NCBI GenBank assembly: GCA_021202925.1
Contig: JAJQCD010000002.1
Coordinates: 1 to 64,000, forward strand
Direction: 5' to 3'
From: Clostridiales bacterium
Lineage (GTDB): Bacteria; Bacillota; Clostridia; Lachnospirales; Lachnospiraceae
Length of the DNA stretch: 64,000 nt
Below the pieces are notes generated by a model. That model saw only the letters and a program-made list of their open reading frames with translations. It was not told where the DNA came from and did not search any database. Below, piece by piece: positions 17,669 through 28,151 of the stretch. The position numbers and the translations under genes are program-made. How positions within the stretch are numbered: position 1 is the first letter of the stretch; every line of letters starts with the position of its first letter.

Positions 17669-18799
17669 TCAGCGTGATTCGCCGGTTATCATTCGCTTCA
17701 ACGCACAGGGTATATACATAATGATCCTGCCCACTTTGTATGTAGTCGAATGTTTGATCAGCTCAAGTTCCGCTTTCGTCTTTGTCAATTCAGCACTTAG
17801 CTTGCGTTCGCGATCGCTGTTTGCCACAAACACCGTGTAATATTCATCCGGCTTTTCCATAATCATGGTCAACTTTCTCCACTCCAACGCCGTAAACGGC
17901 TCCTGCGAAAATTCTTTCTTCTGCAGTGCGCGTTTGAATTCCCTTCCCATTCGCTGAATATATTCATATTTAAATGCCTGCCCGATCCGATCAATCGTAA
18001 ACAGGCCATTCTGAAATTTCTTCCAGTAAAACAGATTCCGGAAACGCTCCCATACCTCCCGGTCTTCCATCAGGATATCGCGAATCCAGTCATATTCGAT
18101 ATTTGCGCAGTAAACCTTTTCCTTATTGTTTACAGAAGAATTTGGATTATCCCTGCGATTCCGATAATATGGTCTGTCTACAATCATCATTGTCTTCGCA
18201 TGGATCGTCGTCTGAAAGAAAAACCCATTGTCCTGAAACGATGCACCCGGTGTCTCGTGATGACGGATATGATATTCCTCGATAAACGCACGCCGATAAA
18301 TACCGGCCCATGTATTCATCACAAACTTGATCAGGCTCGGATCCTGATCCGGATGCAGCAACTCGCCATAACGGGTTCTGGAACCGTCCAGCGCTACGTA
18401 TTTCATCTGCATATCACCGTCCGAACTGCGTCCAAACCGATAAAAATCTGCTTTCACAATATCCAGCTTCTTCTCTGAGGCAATTCGGTACAGATCCTCA
18501 AACATGTCGAGCGGTACATAGTCATCCGGTTCTACGATCCCGATATACTCGCCAGTCGCCCGATCCAGTCCCTTATTCATCGCTTTTCCATAGCCGCCAT
18601 TCGGACCAGAAATCACGACCACACGATCATCCTTCGCCGCATATTCCTGGATAATGGCAAGGGAACTGTCTGTCGATCCATCATCGACACAGATAATTTC
18701 CAGTTCTTTCAGTGTCTGTCTCGTCACACTGTCCAGACATTCATGGAGATATTGCTCTACATTCATGATCGGTAAAATCACGGATACCTTGTAGTTCAT
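17669..18799 (-). CDS. GT2 glycosyltransferase
   Basis: The 376-residue GT2 enzyme has KVSVILPIMN, VDDGSTDSS and a VEPDD acidic motif in place of the usual DxD. The region HHETPGASFQDNGFFF, NRRDNPNSSV and KEKVYC matches the second half of the double-GT2 protein (10596-12863). A short helical C-terminus ends in ITGESR. The start codon overlaps the stop of the ABC-ATPase gene by 4 bp, implying coupling of glycan synthesis to export. Confidence 0.85.
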   Translation of the reverse strand: MNYKVSVILPIMNVEQYLHECLDSVTRQTLKELEIICVDDGSTDSSLAIIQEYAAKDDRVVVISGPNGGYGKAMNKGLDRATGEYIGIVEPDDYVPLDMFEDLYRIASEKKLDIVKADFYRFGRSSDGDMQMKYVALDGSRTRYGELLHPDQDPSLIKFVMNTWAGIYRRAFIEEYHIRHHETPGASFQDNGFFFQTTIHAKTMMIVDRPYYRNRRDNPNSSVNNKEKVYCANIEYDWIRDILMEDREVWERFRNLFYWKKFQNGLFTIDRIGQAFKYEYIQRMGREFKRALQKKEFSQEPFTALEWRKLTMIMEKPDEYYTVFVANSDRERKLSAELTKTKAELELIKHSTTYKVGRIIMYIPCALKRMITGESR

Positions 18800-19575
18800 T
18801 TCTTTGTTCCTTTCTTCTGATTCGCTCTTGCAAGCTCCGTATAATGGTCACAGACTTCTTCCGCCAACCCGATTTCCCGCACTCTGCCGTGATCCAGCCA
18901 CACGGCATGGTCACAAAGCGCCTTCACCTGTTCCACACTGTGAGAGACAAATAACAGGGTCGTGCCTCCGCTCAGCATATGTGACATTCGTTCCATGCAT
19001 TTCTGCTGAAACAGGAAATCGCCCACCGACAACACTTCATCGCAGATCAGAATATCCGGCGAAACCATTGTCGCCACAGAAAAACCCAGTCTTGCCTTCA
19101 TACCGGAAGAATAATTCTTAATCGGTGTGTCAAGGAAATCCCACAATTCCGCAAAATCAACAATCTCATCAAAATGCTCTTCCATATATTTTCTGGAGTG
19201 TCCCAGCACCGTTCCATTCAGGAAAATATTCTCCCGCGCTGTCATATCTCCGTCAAATCCGGCCCCCAGTTCGATCAGAGGCGCGATCTCGCCGCGCACC
19301 GTAACGCTTCCTTCATATGGCTTCAGAATTCCACTGATTGTCTTTAACATCGTTGATTTCCCACAGCCATTGATTCCAATCAGCCCCCAAGCCTCTCCCT
19401 TCTTAACCTTGAAGGAAACATCCTGAAGAGCGAAAAATTCCTTAAATGACAACTGTTTTTTTATCATTTTGATGACATACTCCTTCAGATTGTCAACCTT
19501 CTCGCTCGCCAGATTGAAACGGATCGTCACATGATCGACCTCAACCGCATATATATCCTGTCCCATTTTACTCAT
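18796..19575 (-). CDS. Polysaccharide ABC exporter ATPase (Wzt/TagH type)
   Basis: The 259-residue nucleotide-binding subunit has Walker A GINGCGKST, an NYSSGMKARLGFS signature, Walker B PDILICDEVLSVGD and a switch SHS. The late LxEVLSVGD and short C-terminus are typical of Wzt/TagH-type exporters of polysaccharide or teichoic acid. There is no C-terminal carbohydrate-binding extension, so substrate recognition probably does not depend on a terminal cap read by Wzt. It directly follows the permease gene (6 bp gap) and overlaps the next GT2 gene. Confidence 0.9.
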   Translation of the reverse strand: MSKMGQDIYAVEVDHVTIRFNLASEKVDNLKEYVIKMIKKQLSFKEFFALQDVSFKVKKGEAWGLIGINGCGKSTMLKTISGILKPYEGSVTVRGEIAPLIELGAGFDGDMTARENIFLNGTVLGHSRKYMEEHFDEIVDFAELWDFLDTPIKNYSSGMKARLGFSVATMVSPDILICDEVLSVGDFLFQQKCMERMSHMLSGGTTLLFVSHSVEQVKALCDHAVWLDHGRVREIGLAEEVCDHYTELARANQKKGTKK

Positions 19576-19581
19576 CCTTCA

Positions 19582-20370
19582 TCAGATATACAATATAAAT
19601 TTATCCTGATTCTTTAAAAATACACGTAAACCAATCACAAACATGATTAAAGCAATTACCCAACCACCCCAAAAAATACGCCATCCGGGAATTCTCCCTA
19701 AATATATCATATCCCGGAACTGCGCAATATAATAATACAATGGATTCACTGTCTTAACCACAATCGCTACATTCTCCGGCAGGCTTTCGATCGGATAAAA
19801 AATCGGTGTCAGATACATCCATGCTGTCGTCACCGCGTTATAAATATAGAGTACATCATGAAAAAATACATTGTATGTTGCCAGGAAAAATCCCAGTCCA
19901 CAGCTGAATATATAAATCTGGACAATCACCAATGGAAACAGCAGAAATGTCCAGGATACTCTCGCTCTGGTCGCTATGATAACGATCAGCAACGCACCGA
20001 GATTGAAAATCAGATCAACCATCGCACTGGTCACCTTCGCTAATGTAAAAATATACTTGGGTACATATGTTTTTTTAATCAACGCTGCATTACCTGTCAC
20101 AGAATTCATGGCCTGTCGCGTCGATCCAGTTGTAAATTCAAAAAGCATCCGACCGGTAAACAGATAGACCGGATAGTTTTCAATGTTGCGCCTGAACATC
20201 ATCGAAAATACGATCGTCATAATAATCATGATAAACAATGGGTTCAGAATACTCCAGAGATAACCGAGTACGCTGCGCCGGTATTTCAGCTTGATATCCC
20301 GGATAACCAGTTCCCGCAACAAGTCCTTGTACTTCAGAAAAAGATTGATGCGAATTCTCCACACGTTCAT
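19582..20370 (-). CDS. Polysaccharide ABC exporter permease (Wzm/TagG type)
   Basis: This 262-residue ABC-2 permease has an amphipathic start (LKYKDLLRELVIRDIKLKYRRS, the classic Wzm/TagG gate-helix region), followed by LGYLWSILNPLFIMIIM and about six membrane helices. It forms the exporter with the ATPase 6 bp downstream and would flip a lipid-linked glycan across the membrane. Substrate not readable from sequence. Confidence 0.9.
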   Translation of the reverse strand: MNVWRIRINLFLKYKDLLRELVIRDIKLKYRRSVLGYLWSILNPLFIMIIMTIVFSMMFRRNIENYPVYLFTGRMLFEFTTGSTRQAMNSVTGNAALIKKTYVPKYIFTLAKVTSAMVDLIFNLGALLIVIIATRARVSWTFLLFPLVIVQIYIFSCGLGFFLATYNVFFHDVLYIYNAVTTAWMYLTPIFYPIESLPENVAIVVKTVNPLYYYIAQFRDMIYLGRIPGWRIFWGGWVIALIMFVIGLRVFLKNQDKFILYI

Positions 20371-20392
20371 ATGTCAGTTCCTCTTATCTGTT

Positions 20393-21415
20393 TTATTGAT
20401 ATTTCCACTTTACCATCGCGCTCACAACCGGCCAGATGCGGTATGCCGTCAGGCGCAGGCCCTTAACGGCCAGGTTGATGTTGGCCCGATAGACCTCCGG
20501 GTACGCTTCCTTCAGCTTTCGGTCGAAGGATGCCATGCGGCGTCGGCCATCCGCCGATGCGGGCAGGCTCAGCAGGATCTTGCAGCGCCCCGCAACTGCC
20601 CGGGCGATGATACCGGCGATGTAACGCCGTTTCGCTTCCGTACAGGGAATATGGCTGCCCAGTTTCCCGTAAAAGCGCAGACAGGAACGAATCACGATCC
20701 GATAATGACTCTCGTTGCGCTGCATCTTCTCGAGTCCGACGCTCTGCCCCGCGCTGCCGATGCGGTAATGATAGACAAAGTCGCGGATGAAAGAAATCGT
20801 CTCCACATAGGGAATCGGATAAATGATATATTCCGTGTCCACGTAAAAGCAATGTTCATCGACCGTAATCGCATGCTCCTGCAGAATCTTCGTCCGAATT
20901 GTCAGGTTGTGCATCTTGATATACAGGTGATCTGCAAGGTCGTCGAAGCGGTAGATCTTCCCGTATTCGACTCCCTTGAAGGGAACCGGAATCTCCGCTT
21001 TGGTCGCAAACTGCGATCGATCGTCCTCGCCCCGGTCATACGCCCAGAGGAAACCGGACCAGACGATGTCTGCAGCCTGCGTTTCCAGCGCCCGCACCAG
21101 CCGGGTCAACGCCTTCGGATCGACCCAGTCATCGGAATCGACCACTTTGAAATATTTCCCCCGCGCTTCGCGGATGCCCCGGTTGATACCCGATCCGTGT
21201 CCGCCGTTCTCCTTCGAAATCACGCGCACGCTCGCCGGATAACAGGCCGCATATTCGCTGGCAATCCCGGCGGTGGAATCGGTCGAACCGTCGTCGATTA
21301 CCAGGATATCCAGCCTGGGCAGCACTTCCTCTACGCACAGCGAATCCAGGCAGTTGCGCAGGTATTTCTCTGCGTTGTAGGACGGCACGACAATCGTCAG
21401 TAGTTTCTCCATCAT
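20393..21415 (-). CDS. GT2 glycosyltransferase
   Basis: The 340-residue GT2 enzyme has LLTIVVPSYNAEKYL, IDDGSTDST, ENGGHGSGIN and the VDSDDWV metal motif. The later IKMHNLTIRTKIL, VDTEYIIYPIPYV and YHYRIG elements are typical of a Lachnospiraceae GT2 subgroup. I start it at the ATG at 21415, whose bases overlap the stop of the sugar-phosphate transferase gene, with GGAG just upstream. The overlap suggests coupled production of the first two enzymes of the pathway. Confidence 0.85.
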   Translation of the reverse strand: MMEKLLTIVVPSYNAEKYLRNCLDSLCVEEVLPRLDILVIDDGSTDSTAGIASEYAACYPASVRVISKENGGHGSGINRGIREARGKYFKVVDSDDWVDPKALTRLVRALETQAADIVWSGFLWAYDRGEDDRSQFATKAEIPVPFKGVEYGKIYRFDDLADHLYIKMHNLTIRTKILQEHAITVDEHCFYVDTEYIIYPIPYVETISFIRDFVYHYRIGSAGQSVGLEKMQRNESHYRIVIRSCLRFYGKLGSHIPCTEAKRRYIAGIIARAVAGRCKILLSLPASADGRRRMASFDRKLKEAYPEVYRANINLAVKGLRLTAYRIWPVVSAMVKWKYQ

Positions 21416-22812
21416 TTCTTCTCCGTCTTCACGATCAGGGCCGGATCTTCCCATTTCCCATCCTCAAAACCGTCCGTCGATTCCTTCATAAACAGAACCT
21501 TGGGCGTCATAAAGATCAGCTTCAGATCCAGGAAAAATGAGTAGTTCCTTATGTACGTCAGATCCAGTTTCAGCTTGTCATAGCTGGTCGTACAGTATCT
21601 GCCGTACACCTGCGCATATCCGGTCAGTCCGGCTTTCACCTTCAGGCGATACTCGAATTCCGGAATGTTCTTCGTGATGATCTTCGCAAGCTCCGGGCGT
21701 TCCGGACGGGGACCGACCAGGCTCATCTCGCCCTTCAGGATGTTGAGCAGCTGAGGCAGCTCATCCAGACGGGTCGCACGCAGGAAGTGTCCCACCGGCA
21801 GAATCCGGGGATCTTTCTCTCCCGCCTTCACCGGGCCGGACAGTTTCTCCGCGTCTACCACCATCGTCCGGAATTTGTAAATATCGAACACCGCTCCATC
21901 CTTCGTCAGGCGCTTCTGGGTATAAAAGACCGGACCGTGATCGGTTGCCTTGATTAACAAGGCGATCATCAAAAAGAACGGACTGGTCACCACCAGCATC
22001 ACCGCCGAAAAAAGAATATCCTCCAGTCGCTTAAAAAAAGCCTGATCCAGTGGAAGTCCGCCGATGTTGCGGGACAGATACAACGGAGAATCAAAAATAT
22101 TCAGTTCCACGGACGTCCGCAGAAGAATGTCGCTGATCTTCGGCAGGGTGTAGCTGCGAATGTTCTTCGCATAGCAGAGCTTCATCAGCTGGTTGCGGCA
22201 GCGGGACGGGAGATCGCCGATGATCACGCCGTCGTAAGATTCCGCCCGCTTCACAATCCGTTCAATGCCTTCGTCAATTGACATCTGAACGGCGATCTCA
22301 TACTTGTCCTCCCGCGTGTCAATGCGATTCATCAGATGAAACATCGAATTGCGCCCGTATACCAGCACCAGCTTCCGTTTCGGGAACATGGTCGCGTACA
22401 CTTTCTGAAAAATCAGCGCCCACAACAGGACGAGCAGAAAATCAATCAGCGTCATCACGAGCAGCGCCGTCGGATTGTGCATCCGCTTGTCGAAAAGGAC
22501 GACCTGCACATAGGAAAACGCGTTCACTCCGATGATCGTAATCATATGAGAATAGACCAGCGTCCAGTATTTATAAATGCCAACCTTCAGTCCGCCATAC
22601 ATCCGGTGAAGCAGCAGAGACAGTAGCAGATACTCGCCCATAATCAGCCAGTTGCCCCGTCTCCAGAAGGCTTCCTGCATATTCCGGTTGTAATAATTCA
22701 TCCATACATAATAGTAGATGACAAGTTCAAGCAAAACGATCGCCGCCGATCCCAGGAATTTCACAATCCGCTTGTACTGCTCGAACTGTTTTCTGTTCGG
22801 TGTATTTTCCAT
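21412..22812 (-). CDS. Polyprenyl-phosphate sugar-1-phosphate transferase
   Basis: The 466-residue protein has about four N-terminal membrane helices, a central Rossmann-like region and another helix (ILFSAVMLVVTSPFFLMIALLIK). The C-terminal bacterial sugar transferase domain carries PVFYTQKRL, YKFRTM, LDELPQLLNILKGEMSLVGPRPE and KVKAGLTGYAQV. This WbaP/EpsE-type layout starts glycan synthesis by moving a sugar-1-phosphate to undecaprenyl phosphate. The catalytic DExP motif is present as DELPQ. No Shine-Dalgarno lies directly before the ATG; AGGGAGAG is separated from it by a 9-bp hairpin (22821-22847). Confidence 0.9.
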   Translation of the reverse strand: MENTPNRKQFEQYKRIVKFLGSAAIVLLELVIYYYVWMNYYNRNMQEAFWRRGNWLIMGEYLLLSLLLHRMYGGLKVGIYKYWTLVYSHMITIIGVNAFSYVQVVLFDKRMHNPTALLVMTLIDFLLVLLWALIFQKVYATMFPKRKLVLVYGRNSMFHLMNRIDTREDKYEIAVQMSIDEGIERIVKRAESYDGVIIGDLPSRCRNQLMKLCYAKNIRSYTLPKISDILLRTSVELNIFDSPLYLSRNIGGLPLDQAFFKRLEDILFSAVMLVVTSPFFLMIALLIKATDHGPVFYTQKRLTKDGAVFDIYKFRTMVVDAEKLSGPVKAGEKDPRILPVGHFLRATRLDELPQLLNILKGEMSLVGPRPERPELAKIITKNIPEFEYRLKVKAGLTGYAQVYGRYCTTSYDKLKLDLTYIRNYSFFLDLKLIFMTPKVLFMKESTDGFEDGKWEDPALIVKTEKK

Positions 22813-22820
22813 AATGATAT

Positions 22821-22847
22821 ATCGTCCGGGCTGCGAATCCGGACGAT
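22821..22847 (-). promoter_or_regulatory. Hairpin between Shine-Dalgarno and start codon
   Basis: A perfect 9-bp stem (22821-22829 with 22839-22847) lies between an AGGGAGAG purine tract (about 22851-22858) and the ATG at 22812. Folding would shorten the effective distance to about 11 bases, so the structure may be required for, or control, initiation. Confidence 0.5.
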
Positions 22848-22943
22848 CTTCTCTCCCTATCCTTCTGAAACCATAAATGCCATAACGATTCCGGGCAGCA
22901 GCTTCCTTATCGGATCTGCAGTTACCCGGGACTGTTTTCGTTT

Positions 22944-22972
22944 ATTTTAACATCTGTGCCTGAATTTCGCAA
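22944..22972 (-). promoter_or_regulatory. Sigma-A-type promoter ahead of the sugar transferase
   Basis: Minus-strand -35 TTGCGA (22967-22972), 17-bp spacer and -10 TAAAAT (22944-22949). The -35 region shares the 9-mer TTGCGAAAT with the main operon promoter at 24882-24910. Transcription would begin near 22937. Confidence 0.6.
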
Positions 22973-23037
22973 TGTCAGGCCAGCCAAAAACCATTGGGAA
23001 TCCATTAATAATTTATTAAAAACGGAAAAATTCCCCA

Positions 23038-24678
23038 TCATTCCTCATCATCCGAATGCCCCGCAGCCTTTCCTTTTCCGGCATATGCCATGCCCACGGA
23101 GAGCAGGAACCACATGATCGGCGTCGCAATCGGCAGATCCAGATTGACAAGCGCCTGGGAATCGTAACAAAGTACTACAAACAGGCAGGCGATCACATAC
23201 GGATTCTTTAAACGATTTTTCATCATCCGCCACAAGGCTGTCACATGAAAAGCCACATAGGCCAAGACGCCGGCAACGCCAAGCGTCACCAGATACTGCA
23301 GATAAGCATTGTGCGCATTGTCGTAGATGCGGTTGGTCTGCTCGATCATCTCGGTACGGATGTTATAGGTCGTCAGGATGCCAAAGGTATCTGGCCCATG
23401 CCCGAAGAGCTTGTGGTACAGCGGGAACTCCCGGTAGAGCTCCATCGATTTTCTCCAGATGTAGCCACGGTCGGTTCCCCAGCTGTCGTTAAACACCAGA
23501 TATTCGCGCAGGGCGCCATAGCGATCCCCGCCGCCAAACGCATTCGCATCGACCAGCATGAAAAGGAGAGCCGCCGCGCACACGATCACAAACGCTGCCC
23601 AGCCGCGAACCGGCCAGACGCCAGTCTCCTGCTCTGCCTGATCCTGCCTGCAGCAAAACCACCAGAAAGCGAACGTCGCCACCCACAACAAAAGCACCAC
23701 CGGCAGCAGGCCGCCGAAACCGGTGAGCATCCGGAACACGCTGTCCAGGCCGACCACCACATCCGCAAATGCCTGATTGATCCAGTCAATACACTGAATG
23801 GCTGAGGCGAAGGTCGAAAAGATAATCAGGTAGCGCAGCACCCCTCTTCTGGTTCGAAACAGCCAGAATGGAAGGAAAGCAAACAGAGCACCGAGCGCCA
23901 GATAGGCATTCTCACTGCAACCCATGATGATGGCGAAAAAGCAGACCGTCATATTGACATAATACCAGAGCATTTGTTTCCAGTCAGTCTCCCCCGCAAA
24001 CAACGCGGTCTCAAAGCCCATCATGATACCGACATAAGCCGTGTAGGTATTGATATTGCCCACAGTCGAGGTGAAGAGTGTCGACTGATCGGCCCGGATC
24101 CGACCGCGGAAATTCAGAATATCCATCTGAAAATAATCCGTGATTCCGATCACGCACATGACCAGGCCACTGACAACCAGCGCCTGAAGAATCCAGCCCT
24201 GAACCCGCCAGAAACGGCTGATGATAAAATACGCAGCGATATACAGAGTCAGCAGGAACAAACCCGAGTAGCGTCCTTCATTTCCCCAGAAGGATTCATA
24301 CCGATAATCAGACTGCAGCGTCGAGATCAGGGCAAAGACCCAGAACAAAAGTACCGCCACGTCCGCCGCGCAGAAGGTCTCCTTCCAGTTCGACGGTTTC
24401 AGACGGGAAAGCAGTGCGGCTGCATGCTCGCCCTGAAATTCCTTCCAGTCAACAAACACAAGCACCAGGCCGATCACCAGCAGCACCGCCAGGAGTACCA
24501 CCACAATGAGATAATAGCACTGATACTTGGTCTCCAGAATATCAATATAAGAATTATGATAAATCAGGGGAAATACCACCGCCAGAAGCAGCATGAATAC
24601 GCTGATCGTGCCGCTGACGATGGATGAAGCCGTCTCCGCAAAACCGTCCTTCACCACCGATGTCTTGTGATTGTCCAT
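23038..24678 (-). CDS. O-antigen ligase/polymerase-like membrane protein
   Basis: The 546-residue protein has about a dozen hydrophobic helices and a large extracytoplasmic loop (region with GGGDRYGALREYLVFNDSWGTDRGYIWRKSME and FGHGPDTFG), the pattern of the Wzy/WaaL O-antigen ligase family. It then has NAHNAYLQYLVTLGVAGVLAY, a typical motif of that family. The start is set at 24678 because GGAGG lies in front; the longer reading from 24810 would translate the structured leader. It is the first gene of the glycan operon. It may polymerise or ligate the repeat unit; having both this and an ABC exporter suggests either two products or ligation of ABC-exported chains. Confidence 0.82.
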   Translation of the reverse strand: MDNHKTSVVKDGFAETASSIVSGTISVFMLLLAVVFPLIYHNSYIDILETKYQCYYLIVVVLLAVLLVIGLVLVFVDWKEFQGEHAAALLSRLKPSNWKETFCAADVAVLLFWVFALISTLQSDYRYESFWGNEGRYSGLFLLTLYIAAYFIISRFWRVQGWILQALVVSGLVMCVIGITDYFQMDILNFRGRIRADQSTLFTSTVGNINTYTAYVGIMMGFETALFAGETDWKQMLWYYVNMTVCFFAIIMGCSENAYLALGALFAFLPFWLFRTRRGVLRYLIIFSTFASAIQCIDWINQAFADVVVGLDSVFRMLTGFGGLLPVVLLLWVATFAFWWFCCRQDQAEQETGVWPVRGWAAFVIVCAAALLFMLVDANAFGGGDRYGALREYLVFNDSWGTDRGYIWRKSMELYREFPLYHKLFGHGPDTFGILTTYNIRTEMIEQTNRIYDNAHNAYLQYLVTLGVAGVLAYVAFHVTALWRMMKNRLKNPYVIACLFVVLCYDSQALVNLDLPIATPIMWFLLSVGMAYAGKGKAAGHSDDEE

Positions 24679-24737
24679 AAAAAAGTGCCTCCGTTCTTTC
24701 GTGTGTGATCTCCCGCCGTTCTCACTGGTCATCATAC

Positions 24738-24864
24738 GGACGGCGGCTCTTGTGCGGCCTGCGGCCGCACAAGCATCGGATATCCATCCGATGGGAGAGC
24801 AGATGAGCAAATTTGTTTACAAGCCAGCTTGACACAGATTTGCTCATCTGCTCTCCCGCCGTCC
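24738..24864 (-). ncRNA. Structured 5' leader of the glycan operon (predicted four-way junction)
   Basis: On the minus strand this leader can fold into a closing stem of 9 bp (24856-24864 with 24738-24746). It encloses three perfect hairpins. The first has 20-bp arms at 24838-24857 and 24793-24812 (longer with a G-U pair), overlapping the closing stem by two bases. The second has 8-bp arms at 24786-24793 and 24774-24781 with a 4-nt loop. The third has 11-bp arms at 24763-24773 and 24749-24759 with a 3-nt loop. It begins about 11 nt after the predicted transcription start and ends 60 nt before the first gene. No T-run follows, so it is not a simple terminator. I know no named class with this layout. 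Confidence 0.65.
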
Positions 24865-24881
24865 TGGATTGTTACCGTTCC

Positions 24882-24910
24882 ATTATAAACGTTTGCTCGT
24901 TATTTCGCAA
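24882..24910 (-). promoter_or_regulatory. Sigma-A-type promoter of the glycan operon
   Basis: Minus-strand -35 TTGCGA (24905-24910), 17-bp spacer and perfect -10 TATAAT (24882-24887), immediately downstream of the clpB terminator. Predicted start of transcription is near 24875. Confidence 0.8.
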
Positions 24911-24923
24911 CGTTTTCCAACGG

Positions 24924-24948
24924 AAAAAGGGGCTGCTTTCGCAGCCCC
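24924..24948 (-). terminator. Intrinsic terminator of clpB
   Basis: An 8-bp GC-rich stem with a 4-nt loop (24929-24948) is followed on the minus strand by five T. It lies 22 bp after the clpB stop. Confidence 0.85.
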
Positions 24949-24970
24949 GCCCTGTCTCCATGGTCGGAGA

Positions 24971-27559
<2,589 letters not shown>

Positions 27560-27603
27560 GCACACTCGCCTCCATTCGTCTGTGTGTTTTTTGTTCCATC
27601 AGC

Positions 27604-27632
27604 ACTATAACACATGTTGTTAGCACTGTCAA
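27604..27632 (-). promoter_or_regulatory. clpB promoter
   Basis: Minus-strand consensus -35 TTGACA (27627-27632), 17-bp spacer and -10 TATAGT (27604-27609). Confidence 0.85.
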
Positions 27633-27646
27633 GTGGCGAGTGCTAA
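27620..27646. promoter_or_regulatory. CIRCE element (HrcA operator)
   Basis: The inverted repeat TTAGCACTG-N9-GAGTGCTAA differs from the CIRCE consensus (TTAGCACTC-N9-GAGTGCTAA) at one base. It covers the -35 box of the clpB promoter, so HrcA binding would block RNA polymerase under non-stress conditions. Confidence 0.9.
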
Positions 27647-27681
27647 TTTTATTTCGCTTGCACACGTAGTTGATAAATGTG

Positions 27682-27710
27682 TTGCAAATTGTGTTGCGCA
27701 GCTTTATAAT
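27682..27710 (+). promoter_or_regulatory. Promoter ahead of the BrnA-like antitoxin gene
   Basis: -35 TTGCAA (27682-27687), 17-bp spacer, -10 TATAAT (27705-27710). Related TGTTG/CAACA-rich sequences flank it and could form an autoregulatory operator. Confidence 0.7.
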
Positions 27711-27796
27711 ATACAACAACTGATAACTTCCCGTTTCACGGATTGATTTGTTTACCGAAATTAGAACCCAAATACGGGAAAAGGAGGCCTATTACA

Positions 27797-28105
27797 ATGC
27801 TGACAACAACTATTGATATTACAAAGGAGCCAACTGCTGAACAGATCAAAATACTTGAAGACGCAATGAAAAGACCTGTCACGCCCGATGAGGACTGCCC
27901 TGAACTTTCAGAGGAAGAGTTATTGCAGTTCTCCCGAATTGCGAATATCAGACAAGCGGAACGGAAAAAACAAACTGTCACGCTACGCTTATCACCACAA
28001 GCTTTAAAAACAGCCCGATCATTGGGAAAAGGCTATACATCCGTTTTGAGCCGAATACTGGAAAGCGCCTTGATGGATAAAGAAACAATTAAACGTTTCC
28101 TGTAA
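27797..28105 (+). CDS. BrnA-like ribbon-helix-helix antitoxin, no toxin partner seen
   Basis: The 102-residue acidic protein ends in a ribbon-helix-helix segment (VTLRLSPQALKTARSLGKGYTSVLSRILESAL) that resembles BrnA/CopG-type antitoxins. AAGGAGG precedes the ATG at 27797. BrnA genes normally follow a brnT toxin gene, but the upstream 130 bp holds only a promoter and no toxin ORF. Downstream is recJ, 46 bp away, on the same strand. It may be an orphan antitoxin or a small regulator; function not proven. Confidence 0.65.
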   Translation: MLTTTIDITKEPTAEQIKILEDAMKRPVTPDEDCPELSEEELLQFSRIANIRQAERKKQTVTLRLSPQALKTARSLGKGYTSVLSRILESALMDKETIKRFL

Positions 28106-28151
28106 CGGAACAATCCCTCTCCCTTAACAGGAACCCAAAGGAGCACACAAC

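Noticed and set aside
24793..24857. Long hairpin as a terminator of clpB or an insertion-sequence end
   Set aside because: A better terminator with a T-run lies at 24924-24948 before the glycan promoter; there is no T-run, no target-site duplication and no transposase.
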